This document shows positions 1-11,090 of a stretch of 64,000 bases of DNA, piece by piece. Source of the DNA: Liolophura sinensis. Lineage: Eukaryota; Mollusca; Polyplacophora; Chitonida; Chitonidae. The stretch covers positions 3,699,152 through 3,763,151 of the forward strand of contig NC_088305.1 in assembly GCF_032854445.1 (NCBI RefSeq), read 5' to 3'. The position numbers and the translations under genes were made by a program. The number at the start of each line of letters is the position of its first letter. Positions within the stretch are counted from its first letter, which is position 1. The notes under the pieces were generated by a model. That model saw nothing but the letters and a program-made list of their open reading frames with translations. It had not been told where the DNA came from and ran no database searches.

Positions 1-239
1 CTTTTAAGTGAGGATGTAGAAATGGTGCCTAGGTATTATGAAGATGTGAATGTGTATGCTCAACTCCTCTTTATGGGTAGACACTACACCAGTAAGTACC
101 CCTTACCATCCTTCAATCAGTTAATACCTGTACAATACTGTGAATACAAACAATTTCATACTCAGGTCTTCATTTTTGAAATAATGAAGCGAATAATAGG
201 AATTACAAGAAATGGAGTGTGAGTTCACCAGTTTCTTAC

Positions 240-317
240 CTGCCAAAAATCAGCCACTGTGTGGGGTAAGGGTCCCTGGGTAGAAATGTACGCGGGATTT
301 CGGGGGTCATGGTCAGT
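240..317 (-). CDS. PTPRN2: PTPRN2-like exon: PTP domain, [14 protein letters not shown] segment
   Basis: Read on the minus strand, this 78-bp exon begins after the acceptor TTAATTTCAG and ends before the donor GTAAGAAAC. It is phase 0 at both ends and encodes 26 residues that include [19 protein letters not shown] and VADFWQ. PAYIxTQGPL and DFW are conserved motifs of classical protein-tyrosine-phosphatase domains. The [10 protein letters not shown] variant is typical of the IA-2/phogrin (PTPRN/PTPRN2) branch, where vertebrate PTPRN2 as I recall it reads almost the same. The exon follows 5409-5336 in phase. The next expected segment (VWESGC onward, up to the HCSDGAGR-type catalytic loop) is not in the 239 bases to the left, so the gene runs off the window. 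The exon is too short to appear as an ORF and was recognised by motif and splice sites. Confidence 0.95.
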
Positions 318-1273
318 CTGAAATTAACATAGCATAATCAAATATAAATACAACTATTTGTATAAAATAAGAAACTGACAAAGTAAAACAAGCCCACCTA
401 TAGCTTTCCAGTACATTTGTATAAGTACTTGCAAACAGGAGAAATTTTTTACAATTAATGGTTAATTCATCTAATCATTCTGCTGTAAACACTTGCAAAC
501 AGAGAGTATAAATTCACAGTGATAACTGCACAGATAGTACAAGGCATGAAATTGCACACTACATCATACACGCACTCTACATGTGGCTATAAGCGCATAC
601 GCCAACACATTTTGTTCTTCATTAATATTTAAAGAAATGTCTTTCTTTTCAATAAACAACAAATTTGATAAAAATGAGGAATTCCTCCAAAAGAAAGAAA
701 GATGAACATCTCTTTCAATTTGCTTTCATTTTACAACAGAGTCCTACACAATCACAATACCTGATCAGCATAGTGATTATGGACAGGTACAGTACATTGC
801 TTACACCTCTAACAGTGCATGTGACCTAGTACAATATATAGTGTGTTTAAATCTTGCACAGTCCTGACAGGTATAAGATATGTGACATGCTCACATGGCT
901 ATATTGACATATTTCCTAATTTAAAAGAAAAACGACACGGAATAATTAATCTCAAGCTAAATATCAAGCTTAGATCTTCACCAACCCTTTCGTATCCTCT
1001 TTCTAATTTGCCTGGTAATTTCAAGGTCTATCCCCACGCAGTCAAATTTCAACTGCGGCCATTTTATGATTCCCACAAAATTTGCTGAGGACAGAGTACA
1101 GTGTACTTTACAGTCATATAAAGTGTTAATCATTCTAGAACTTCAGAAATATTTTTAGAACTGTTGTGAATGAGTTTCAAATATAACGAACCAGCAGTGG
1201 GTTTGTCACTCTGCAGAATGCAGCAGGGAGTGGAACTGGAAACCCTATAAAGCTAGCTCTAAAGCTACAGTCT

Positions 1274-2891
1274 TTCCACCACAACTCCTAATGGCCATCC
1301 CTACTCCCATATCCCAACATCACAACTCCTAATGGCCATCCCTACTCCCATATCCCAACATCACAACTCCTAATGGCCATCCCTACCCTCATATCCCAAC
1401 ATCACAACTCCTAATGGGCCATCCCTACCCCCATATCCCAGCATCACAACTCCTAATGGCCATCCCTACCCTCATATCCCAACATCACAACTCCTAATGG
1501 CCATCCCTACCCTCATATCCCAACATCACAACTCCTAATGGCCATCCCTACCCCCATATCCCATCATCACAACTCCTAACGGCCATCCCTACCCTCATAT
1601 CCCAACATCACAACTCCTAATGGCCATCCCTACTCCCATATCCCAACATCACAACTCCTAATGGCCATCCCTACTCCCATATCCCATCATCACAACTCTT
1701 TATGGCCATCCCTACCCTCATATCCCAACATCACAACTCCTAATGGCCATCCCTACCCTCATATCCCAACATCACAACTCCTAATGGCCATCCCTACCCC
1801 CATATCCCAGCATCACAACTCCTAATGGTCATCCCTACCCTCATATCCCAGCATCACAACTCCTAATGGCCATCCCTACCCTCATATCCCAACATCACAA
1901 CTCCTAATGGCCATCCCTACTCGCATATCCCATCATCACAACTCCTAATGGCCATCCCTACCCCCATTTCCCATCATCACAACTCCTAATGGCCATCCCT
2001 ACCCTCATATCCCAACATCACAACTCCTAATGGCCATCCCTACCGTCATATCCTAGCATCACAACTCCTAATGGCCATCCCTACCCTCATATCCCAACAT
2101 CACAACTCCTAATGGCCATCCCTACCCTCATATCCCAGCATCACAACTCCTAATGGCCATTCCTACCCTCATATCCCAACATCACAACTCCTAATGGCCA
2201 TCCCTACCCTCATATCCCAACATCACAACTCCTAATGGCCATTCCTACCCTCATATCCCAACATCACAACTCCTAATGGCCATCCCTACCCTCATATCCC
2301 AACATCACAACTCCTAATGGCCATCCCTACCCTCATATCCCAGCATCACAACTCCTAATGGCCATCCCTACCCTCATATCCCAGCATCACAACTCCTAAT
2401 GGCCATCCCTACCCTCATATCCCAGCATCACAACTCCTAATGGCCATCCCTACCCTCATATCCCAGCATCACAACTCCTACTGGCCATCCCTACCCCCAT
2501 TTCCCATCATCACAACTCCTAATGGCCATCCCTACCCTCATATCCCAGCATCACAACTCCTAACCCCATTTCCCATCATCACAACTCCTAATGGCCATCC
2601 CTACCCTCATATCCCAGCATCACAACTCCTAATGACCATCCCTACCGTCATATCCTAGCATCACAACTCCTAATGGCCATTGCTACCCTCATATCCCAGC
2701 ATCACAACTCCTAATGGCCATCCCTACCCTCATATCCCAACATCACAACTCCTAATGGCCATCCCTACCCTCATATCCCAGCATCACAACTCCTAATGGC
2801 CATCCCTACCCTCATATCCCAGCATCACAACTCCTAATGGCCATTGCTACCCTCATATCCCAGCATCACAACTCCTAATGGCCATTCCTAT
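1274..2891. repeat. 41-bp minisatellite, about 39 copies
   Basis: The unit begins CACAACTCCTAATGGCCATC and continues CCTACCCTCATATCCCAACAT before repeating, a period of 41 bp. Copies differ by scattered substitutions such as ACCCTC/ACTCCC/ACCCCC and CCAACA/CCAGCA/CCATCA, with occasional short deletions near 2560. The period is not a multiple of three, so the 72-residue ORF at 2440-2658 is accidental. The array lies in an intron of the PTPRN2-like gene. Confidence 0.97.
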
Positions 2892-3126
2892 TTATCTTCC
2901 ACAATGGGATTAGAATTAATCCACCCATATTAATTTGATGTCAATATTCAATCAGCAATGCCTACACTATGGGCTAAGGCACTCTATCTCAACTGGCATC
3001 CCAGGAGCATGCCTGTGGCAAGCCAGTGGAACGGAAATGGATGGCTTTCACAATTTCATGGTTGACTAGTCACCACTGAGAGAGAGGCTAGGACAGACTG
3101 TCCACTAGGCAGAACGGATGACTGCT

Positions 3127-3680
3127 GAAGTATGTAGCATGCCAGAAATATCTGTCAATTGTGTGCTTGTGGGCAGCTTATGTCAAGCTGGTGGCATATG
3201 CTGAGTTACTAGGCTGAAGTATGTAGAATGCCAGAAACCTCTCAATTGTGTGCTTATGGGCAGCTTATGCCAAGCTGGTGGCATATGTTGAGTTGTGGAC
3301 ACAGTATGCAGAATGCCAGAAACCTGTCAATTGTGTGCTTGTGGGCAGCTTATGCCAAGCTGGTGGCATATGCTGAGTTACTAGGCTGAAGTATGTAGAA
3401 TGCCAGAAACCTCTCAATTGTGTGCTTGTGGGTAGACTATGCCCAGCTGGTGGCATATGTTGAGTTGTGGACACAGTATGCAGAATGCCAGAAACCTGTC
3501 AATTGTGTGCTTGTGGGCAGCTTATGCCAAGCTGGTGGCATATGCTGAGTTACTAGGCTGAAGTATGTAGAATGCCAGAAACCTCTCAATTGTGTGCTTG
3601 TGGGCAGCTTATGCCAAGCTGGTGGCATATGCTGAGTTACTAGGGTAAGTTATGTAGAATGCCAGAAACCTGTCAAATGT
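3127..3680. repeat. Dimeric 85/87-bp tandem array
   Basis: Units carry the common core AGAATGCCAGAAACCT followed by CAATTGTGTGCTTGTGGGCA. Two versions of the unit end alternate. One reads TGAGTTACTAGGCTGAAGTATGT (shown here as an approximate 23-bp join region) and the other TGAGTTGTGGACACAGTATG. Spacing between successive AGTATG anchors alternates between 87 and 85 bp, so the true repeat is a dimer of about 172 bp. Six to seven monomers are present. Minus-strand ORFs at 3265-3474 and 3437-3628 are products of the repeat. Confidence 0.95.
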
Positions 3681-5335
3681 GTGTTTGATGCCAATGATAG
3701 TTTTCAGCCTGCCAGGTTTATACCACTATACTGTTTCTGATATTTACTTACATAAATTTTAAATTTAAGACGTGCTCATACATGTGTGTTGAAGAAAACG
3801 GGATTTTCCTGGTCCAATCTGGAAGGTAATAAATCCATTTCCTTGTTCTGTTCATGATCAACTGACCCCCAGAAATTGACGAGTCTTACTGTTTTAGTGT
3901 GGATTTAACAGCCAACATCTTTATGCAAGCATCTTGCAGAACCTAGAAGTCAAATATGTATGATACACAGGCATGCAGTATTGATCGGCACCCTCAATCT
4001 CCTATCTCATACCTTCTGAGCAAGCGGCTAAGCCACACCTGCACCTCCAACAATATATTACAGGTGTCATATCTGCACTAACAGCTAATGTTTCCTCCCA
4101 CCCTAGCCGCCCTGGATCATCCTGATAGTGACACCCAGGGGGATTGACCCAACAACCATAGAATACATTACTCAGGCTGTTGAAACCATTATGGCACCTC
4201 ATGAATATAAGTGCCATCAAAGGACGTCCATCATCAAGGCTTACTGGCAGGGGTTATATATTACTGCCAGTCAATTATACTTGCCAATTTTCTCTACTGG
4301 TGTATGAACTGAACACCCTGAAATTATTTCATTCTTAAAGTTTGTTGTGTTTTTTTTATGCTGTACTGAAAAATACTTCCTGCATGGAATTTTCACCTTT
4401 ATGAAAATAATAAGGGCAGATAAAGCCTGGTGGATCTTGTACAATCTTCCGTATACCATCCCAAGGGCAAACCACAGGCAAAGTGCTAGTGGTGCACAAA
4501 CCAGCTTGTCACTAATTAGGGCATATAGAGCTTGGCTGGGATTGTGTGCATTTACACTGATGTCACAGAAAAATGGTATCAATTCATTATATAGTGGCCC
4601 TTAAATCAAAACAATATCTCTGTAAACTGGCTCTGAAAAGCTTAAAAACCTAGATGAGGCCCGCCACAAAGGGGTCTAAGAGCTGCTATAGCAAATACTC
4701 AAACAATGAAACTTCATTGTGCTCCACAAACAAACACGTTCCCCCCCAAGACACCATAATAAATACGACTGCACAAAATGTCAGGTTGTGTGTTAATCAA
4801 CAAACGGTTCACTTTAATTCTTTGTTAGCATTAAGCATTAATGTTGTGTTGTGTGTCACAGTATTTAACCTGCATCCCATATTGCTTACCAATACATCGA
4901 CTAAACCTTATGTCCCGTATCGGTAAAAAGACAGGTTTTATGATGTTTGGCTGATTATTCTGAATCTACGTGAATGCTATCCCACTAACTGATAACGATC
5001 CACTGACAGCTACAAGTATATGACCAGTATTTATGGTTATGGCTTAACATTTTGCACAAAAAAGGTATATTTAGGAGCAAATAAATGTCATACAATACTA
5101 CTTTAAGCGCCGAAACTTATATCTTCCCAGAACAAGACCCTCCTGTACATGATACATGCATACCTCACAAACAAACCTAAAATCAATGTTTTAAGTTCAA
5201 CACAACTCTAGAATCAGGCAAAATGTGTAACCATAAAAGTCGTGAGTGAAAGGTTAGGTCTGTTTCCATCACCAAATCTCCACATGGACTGAGCGTAATG
5301 AAAAAGGCCTGGTACTCTTGTCTCTTTGTACTTAC

Positions 5336-5409
5336 AATGGTGCTGGCATTGATGTAGTCTGAGCCAGACACATTGGAGGCATCCGCGAGCACAACACGAG
5401 AATGGTCAT
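5336..5409 (-). CDS. PTPRN2: PTPRN2-like exon: PTP domain, DHSRVVL...SDYINAS
   Basis: This 74-bp minus-strand exon lies between the acceptor CTGTTTCTCAG and the donor GTAAGTAC. It starts with two bases that complete the tyrosine codon begun in exon 11090-10943, then encodes DHSRVVLADASNVSG followed by SDYINASTI, ending in phase 0. YDHSRVVL and SDYINAS are core motifs of receptor-type PTP domains. The short spacer between them matches the length seen in the IA-2/phogrin family. The longer ORF covering 5183-5437 is exon plus read-through into intron. Phase, motif order and strand agree with the neighbouring exons, so the assignment is firm. Confidence 0.96.
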
Positions 5410-5519
5410 CTGAGAAACAGAAAGAGCAAAGAGACACTCATTAATCACGCAGACTGAAAATCTCTCCACATCTGACTTTTCTCAGTTATGAGCATGAAGA
5501 AGACCAGATTCCACACTTA

Positions 5520-5525
5520 CTCACA

Positions 5526-5561
<36 letters not shown>

Positions 5562-5639
5562 AACACACACATACACACACACAAACACACACACACACGC
5601 AAACACACAAACACACACACAAACACACAAACACACGCA

Positions 5640-5673
<34 letters not shown>

Positions 5674-5674
5674 A

Positions 5675-5707
<33 letters not shown>

Positions 5708-5728
5708 AACACACACACATACACACAA

Positions 5729-5815
<87 letters not shown>

Positions 5816-5818
5816 AAC

Positions 5819-5912
<94 letters not shown>

Positions 5913-5992
5913 CAACACGCAAACACACAAACACACACACAAACACACAAACACATACACACACACAAACACACACAAACACACACACACAA

Positions 5993-6077
<85 letters not shown>

Positions 6078-6098
6078 CACACACAAACGCACACGCAA

Positions 6099-6133
<35 letters not shown>

Positions 6134-6142
6134 CATATATAA
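5520..6142. repeat. Compound CA / CAAA microsatellite
   Basis: About 620 bp of plus-strand (CA)n is broken at irregular short intervals by an extra AA, giving blocks of (CA)n joined by CAAACA, with occasional CGCA and CATACA variants. It lies about 110 bp downstream of the DHSRVVL exon's acceptor side (higher coordinates), inside the intron. The 268-, 223- and 203-residue ORFs on both strands here (His/Thr-rich on plus, Cys/Val-rich on minus) are repeat translations, not genes. Confidence 0.98.
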
Positions 6143-6832
6143 AGGTAACAATCTCAATGCAAAGTAACGTGAAATATTATACCCTGATTATTATACCATA
6201 CTCGACTGAGTATATATGTACATACTTCATGCGGAGAACAAACTCTACTCCGATTCTGATCCAACCTGCAACTAAATACGCATGTACCGTGTAGAGTAGA
6301 GTAAACATGTAGAGTTTACACGATGGCTTTAAAAAGTGTATCCGATGATACCTTGTGTCCAGTTGTGATTCTTTGTAACTGGACACAGCTGGGGGTCATG
6401 CCTGTGACAAGACCAGTAAACACGGTCACATGTCACTGAACATGCCAACTGTTAGCCCTGTTAGAATCGCTACACAGCTAGCCATGGCGAACATGTGTCT
6501 TCTCTAAAGTAAATAAATACTCATATGCATTTTAGTAGCTAATTTACAAATATAAATACGACACTTCAATGCTCTGAGTTACCGCAATTAAGTTCAGTTT
6601 TACACGTTTGCCCTTGTTTCAGTAACAAAATTCATTTTCCCACAATCTGCTTTTATTAGAACTTGTGATCACACCTTACCAGCTAACATTTGCATTCATT
6701 ATGTGGAAATTTGGGGGGAAGAGGTGCCAAACTACATGTACAAGCTAGCAAGTATTCAGAAATAATTGGCTGAGCTCTACTGATATCATCGCCAATCCCA
6801 ACCTTTCACAAAATTCTGGGTATAGTTTTTGC

Positions 6833-6873
6833 TGTGATTGACGGGTCTTTGTTTAGGCGACCCGTCAATCACA
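6833..6873. repeat. Perfect 15-bp inverted repeat with 11-nt loop
   Basis: TGTGATTGACGGGTC at 6833-6847 is exactly reverse-complementary to 6859-6873, separated by 11 bases. The stem is too short for a microRNA precursor, and no function is implied. Confidence 0.85.
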
Positions 6874-7875
6874 ACAGAGACCCGATCCGATCACCTGATG
6901 TGCTGGCAATTGTTTTTAATTCTACTCGCTGTAAATGGGCTCTGTGTGTTGCGTAAACCACTGAAATACATGATTACATGGCTTTAGTGAAATGGTTTAG
7001 TAAGAAAATCAAAAGTGCGCTCACGAAAATCACTGTACATGCATTTCACTGGGCACATGGCTGTATGTAAATTAATGGACCTCCATCTGCTAGTCTAGAT
7101 TTGGTGGGATATTTCACGTTCAAAGGGGCGAGTCAATGAGAATGACCAATCTAATTGGTCAGTGTTCAAATCGGTAAGCTATCAGTTAACTGTAGACATT
7201 TATGCACATGCAACTCTGAGCTCTCAGTCCAGTGTATGGCAATCAGATGTCACAACAGTGCAAGAATGAGATTAGAACACGTGGTAAATCTAGTTTTGGA
7301 ATCTTTACCAAGATGTGTTTTCTGTGTTGAGCTGAAGGTATCCAATTTGATAAGTCAGGAAAATAAAATTCTTCTGAAATGTGAGGAGAGTTTTGATGTA
7401 ATGAACTAACACGTGCATGGAATGTGGCCAACCCCACAGGAATTAAATGAGGGCTTGACGACTGATACTTACCAGTCAGACCTGTATCACTGAAAGACCT
7501 TTGTATATCCATTTGTTAAATATATCTCCGGAGCTGTGAATGGACAATACCATCTCCCGGATAATGCTACCATTGGGCAACCTCCACATAACCTAAACAA
7601 TTAAGTATTCACCCATTTAATTGAGGCCTGCATGTGTAGCCAGCAAATTTAGCCTGTCAACCTGAGAAGTAATATGTCAAGTAGCCTGTTTAGCGTGGAT
7701 GTGTTTGGAATATACAGATTGGTTGCAACTATCCTTTGATACTTTATTCTCTTTAATTCATGACTAAAAACAAAGGTGCGACTGGACGGGAAATCTTTAA
7801 GCCTCAATTTCAAGTATCATAGCTGATCCTCAGACGACGACGCGGAGTAGCAATCTAAGTCTTCATGAAGTTTAT

Positions 7876-7897
7876 GGGGGGGGGGGGGGGGGGGGGG
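7876..7897. repeat. Homopolymer run of 22 G
   Basis: An uninterrupted run of about 22 guanines on the plus strand is followed by TGATAATATC. Length in such a run is prone to sequencing and assembly error. It lies in an intron. Confidence 0.9.
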
Positions 7898-10800
7898 TGA
7901 TAATATCCCATGTCGCCCCCAACTCAGACTGTGTGGAAGTAACTGACGGGGAAATTTTAGATCATTTTCCACAAATTATTTCACTGGTAAAAAAAAAAAA
8001 AAAAGAAATTTTTTTCAACGACCCATCAACCCAACCTTGAGAACAATGGTTTGTTATGTATAATAAACGAACATTTTAATGAGGGTCTAGATGGGATGGA
8101 CTAGTGGGTGTATAATCACCCTTCTCTCAGTCCATGCCTGGGCAGTTTACCCCATGTGGTGAGGGCCAGCAGCCAGACCATCACTGGGGATTACTACACA
8201 GCTAAGGGCTGATCTCTCTCCACTGTCATCTCCTCCGGCAACTCAAATCGGCTAATCTTTACCGCCAGAAATTTCCGGCTAAACTCTGCATGATTTACAG
8301 TACATGAATACACATATATATAGTGCCAATTTGAAAGAAACAAATTCTACCACCAATGTATCCATAATTATGAACATTAAAAGGCCTTTTCATAAATCAC
8401 TTTAAAAAGCATACATCATGTACTTTAAATCTGCCATAATGATCCCCTTTTTTCAAGGTGATCTCATCATTCAAGTAAATATACATTCATATCCCGGTAT
8501 GATAAAACGAAACCAATTTTTTAGCCTCCATTATCAGACAGATTTATAAAAAAATCTACACAAACTGGCAAATAATGCGTCTCAAAAGACGTTTAAAAAA
8601 AAAAAAAGAAAATGAAAAATGGAATTCAAATTTTATTTATGACCCAAGTTCAATTTTTGATAGAGTTTATCCAAGGAGAAAATTAAACATTGATATATTT
8701 TCAGGAAGGAAGGATGTGTTGAAAGCTCTCTCCGCTGTACAGACACTTTTCGTCTGTGTAAAAATCACATCGCTGTCAAAGATAACAATCGTGGTTGAAT
8801 ACACTGAAGAATCTTTCGATAGCAATTTTGACAGGATGAAGGCAGAGATAGCCGGGTATGCAAGGGAATCAGGACATGTGAAGACCACAAGGCATTTCCT
8901 CTACCCAAACACTGGGAGGACCAACAGCTGGCTACAGATTAAAAATCAAAACATAATCTTTTATGTGCTGACAGCCCGAAGGCACTCAGACATCATTGCT
9001 TTTCGATTCCATCACCCTCGTGACGGGTGGAAATGACATTCCCTTAACAGGTTCAGACATCCCACATCTGCCTGATGGGGAGAGGAGCTTAGCGAACATG
9101 GAACGAAATCACAGCTTCCATTACACGGCTATTTGGGGATGGCCAACATTAACTCGTGCAATTTTTCCACACCTTCCGCGCCTACAGCAAAATCCATCAC
9201 CCTCAAGGTTTTAGATCTGGCCAGAAGGTGTTACAAATCACAGAAACGTGCAACGACTAAGAAAATACCCATCATGCATTGTTTCTTAGGGAATTGGATC
9301 GCACATGCAACCTGGGATGTGAATATAATTATGACCTGAGGAAGGCAGCAATTTGGTTGCCTCAAATCAAAGATCACTGTATGTTTTTATACAAAATTCC
9401 AACATCGGAGTCTTGCAAATCTTCAATCCTGAAGAACAGATAGTGCTGATGAGACAAAAAATATTTTATTTATATAAACCAGACACAGCTTCTTCTATTT
9501 GCACACATCAGTGAAAATGCTGCATAACTTCTTTAACGCATTCAAGAGTCTTTATATTAGCCCAAGATGGTTTTACTTTGTAAATTACAGTTTTATTATC
9601 TGTATAAATCTGTGTCCTTTCTTGTTATCAGTCTTGTAATGTGGGATTTATGCCTGTAGGAATCTGAATTCATGCAAATAAATAAATGCTTCTTGCTCTT
9701 CTTGAAAGTCAAATTTGGTTAATTCTAAAAGAACTAATTCGAACAAGGCAGGCAGGTCTAGAGGTTTTTAGTATGCAGACTGGCGAGTCTAAATTGACCA
9801 TGTATTAAGCAGATGGGAGATCCTGAAGACTGCATGTACTGATGGCAAGGCCCTGAATAGCGGCCAGATTTTCATTTGTATTCTGGACAGTTGCAAGTTT
9901 TCCCACTGGGCCGCCAAGCATTGCCGCTTCACAGCAGACATGAATTTCTTAAAATCTCATCAGTCTTTGCGGATGGAGGTTGTCTGAAGTATAGCATTGC
10001 TATAGAAAGGTTCAATCCGGCTGACGGCTAGCACACATGAACTGCCAAGCCCCGTACATAACACTGTACCATGTTGCTGCCGTTTTCTCATGACCATCGT
10101 GAACGAGTCGCGTTGTCGGGGGCGGTCAGAGAGAACACAGACAATTGAGTCATGTCCGTTCTCCGGTAAGCCCATAAAATCCACCTAATCCCCTTCCTAT
10201 GCCATTTAGACTTGAACAATTCCAACCAATAAACACCAGGGAATGAGTTGAGCCTGGGCTTTGGTCGCAGACATTAGATACCAGGGGGCCAGCGCTTATG
10301 TTGACCTGGGTCCTGGGATCCAAACACAGTTGGGTATACAGCAATTGTCTTCAGAGCACAAAAGAACTAGAGAAACTGTCTTCACCACTGACACAAAATG
10401 CTTGTGTACACAACAGAATCAATGACACAGAGCTATACTTGTATTAATATTAAACCAGCTTAAACAACCAATAACCACGTCAAGAAAACAGCCACACGTA
10501 ACACAACATGTGAGGCTGCTATTCTCAGGTTTTTGTTCACACTGATACAGGTATCCTAGCAGAAGAATGAGGCTGAAAAGCTGTTAATGATATAGGGATG
10601 CACACCTTAATCAATTTGAAATCACTTACGATATAACCTTGATGTCTCGAAACGCATTCATGGTTGCAGAACATTCCAGATCAAAATTTCCGATTAACTC
10701 AGACAAAATTGCACGAATGTATAAGTAACCCCCTGGTAATCGACACATACCCTGAAGTTATTAAATGTAATTCCTTTACAATATTTAGTCTTCCTTGTAT

Positions 10801-10942
10801 CTTTACTCATGGAATTTTTCCTCCTCACCATTATTTAGTCTTATCTTTCCAAGAAATCTATACATACTCTCAAAGTGCTATATGGTAATAAATCTCTAAA
10901 GCAATAGCATAACATTTTCGTAACAAAAGCCTGCATACTTAC

Positions 10943-11090
10943 AGGGGAGATTGTCCGCATAACGGTTCTTCCTAGTGTTAGAGGGGTCACTCGCCACAAT
11001 GGTGGAGCAGGGGTCAGCCTCATATGCCCCCAGGGCTTCCCACTCCTGGTCTAATCGCCCTTTGTTCTTAAGATGGTCCTCCATGTAAGA
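10943..11090 (-). CDS. PTPRN2: PTPRN2-like exon: start of PTP domain, KNRY loop
   Basis: This 148-bp minus-strand exon has the acceptor TTTCATGCAG and the donor GTAAGTATGC. It starts in phase 0 and ends after the first base of a Tyr codon. It encodes 49 residues including [29 protein letters not shown] and [21 protein letters not shown]...EWEALxAY is diagnostic of the PTPRN/PTPRN2 family, being the entry to its PTP-like domain. KNRY is the phosphotyrosine-recognition loop of classical PTPs. As I recall them, vertebrate IA-2 and phogrin have KNRH and KNRS here, so the tyrosine retained in this protein is of interest. The phase matches 16717-16663 upstream and 5409-5336 downstream. Confidence 0.97.

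Larger units (their letters stand above)
318..5335 (-). other. PTPRN2: PTPRN2-like intron (5.0 kb)
   Basis: This stretch separates the DHSRVVL exon from the [10 protein letters not shown] exon of the minus-strand gene. It holds a 41-bp minisatellite (about 1274-2891), an 85/87-bp dimeric array (about 3127-3680) and otherwise unremarkable AT-rich DNA. The ORFs at 843-1088, 4002-4220, 4271-4582 and 4654-4926 show no recognisable domain, and I see no further exon. Confidence 0.85.
5410..10942 (-). other. PTPRN2: PTPRN2-like intron (5.5 kb)
   Basis: This intron lies between the KNRY exon and the DHSRVVL exon. It contains the CA/CAAA tract at 5520-6142, a 15-bp perfect hairpin at 6833-6873, a 22-base G run at 7876-7897 and an A-rich tract near 7990. 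The 153-codon plus-strand ORF at 8575-9036 resembles no family I know, begins in an A-rich run and is probably chance. I found no other exon-like segment. Confidence 0.8.

Noticed and set aside
5486-6294. Overlapping ORFs of 268, 223 and 203 residues on both strands
   Set aside because: They are translations of the CA/CAAA microsatellite and have no non-repeat domain.
8575-9036. 153-codon plus-strand ORF
   Set aside because: Starts in an A-rich run, has no recognisable domain and lies in an intron of a minus-strand gene. About ten ORFs over 100 codons occur by chance in the window.
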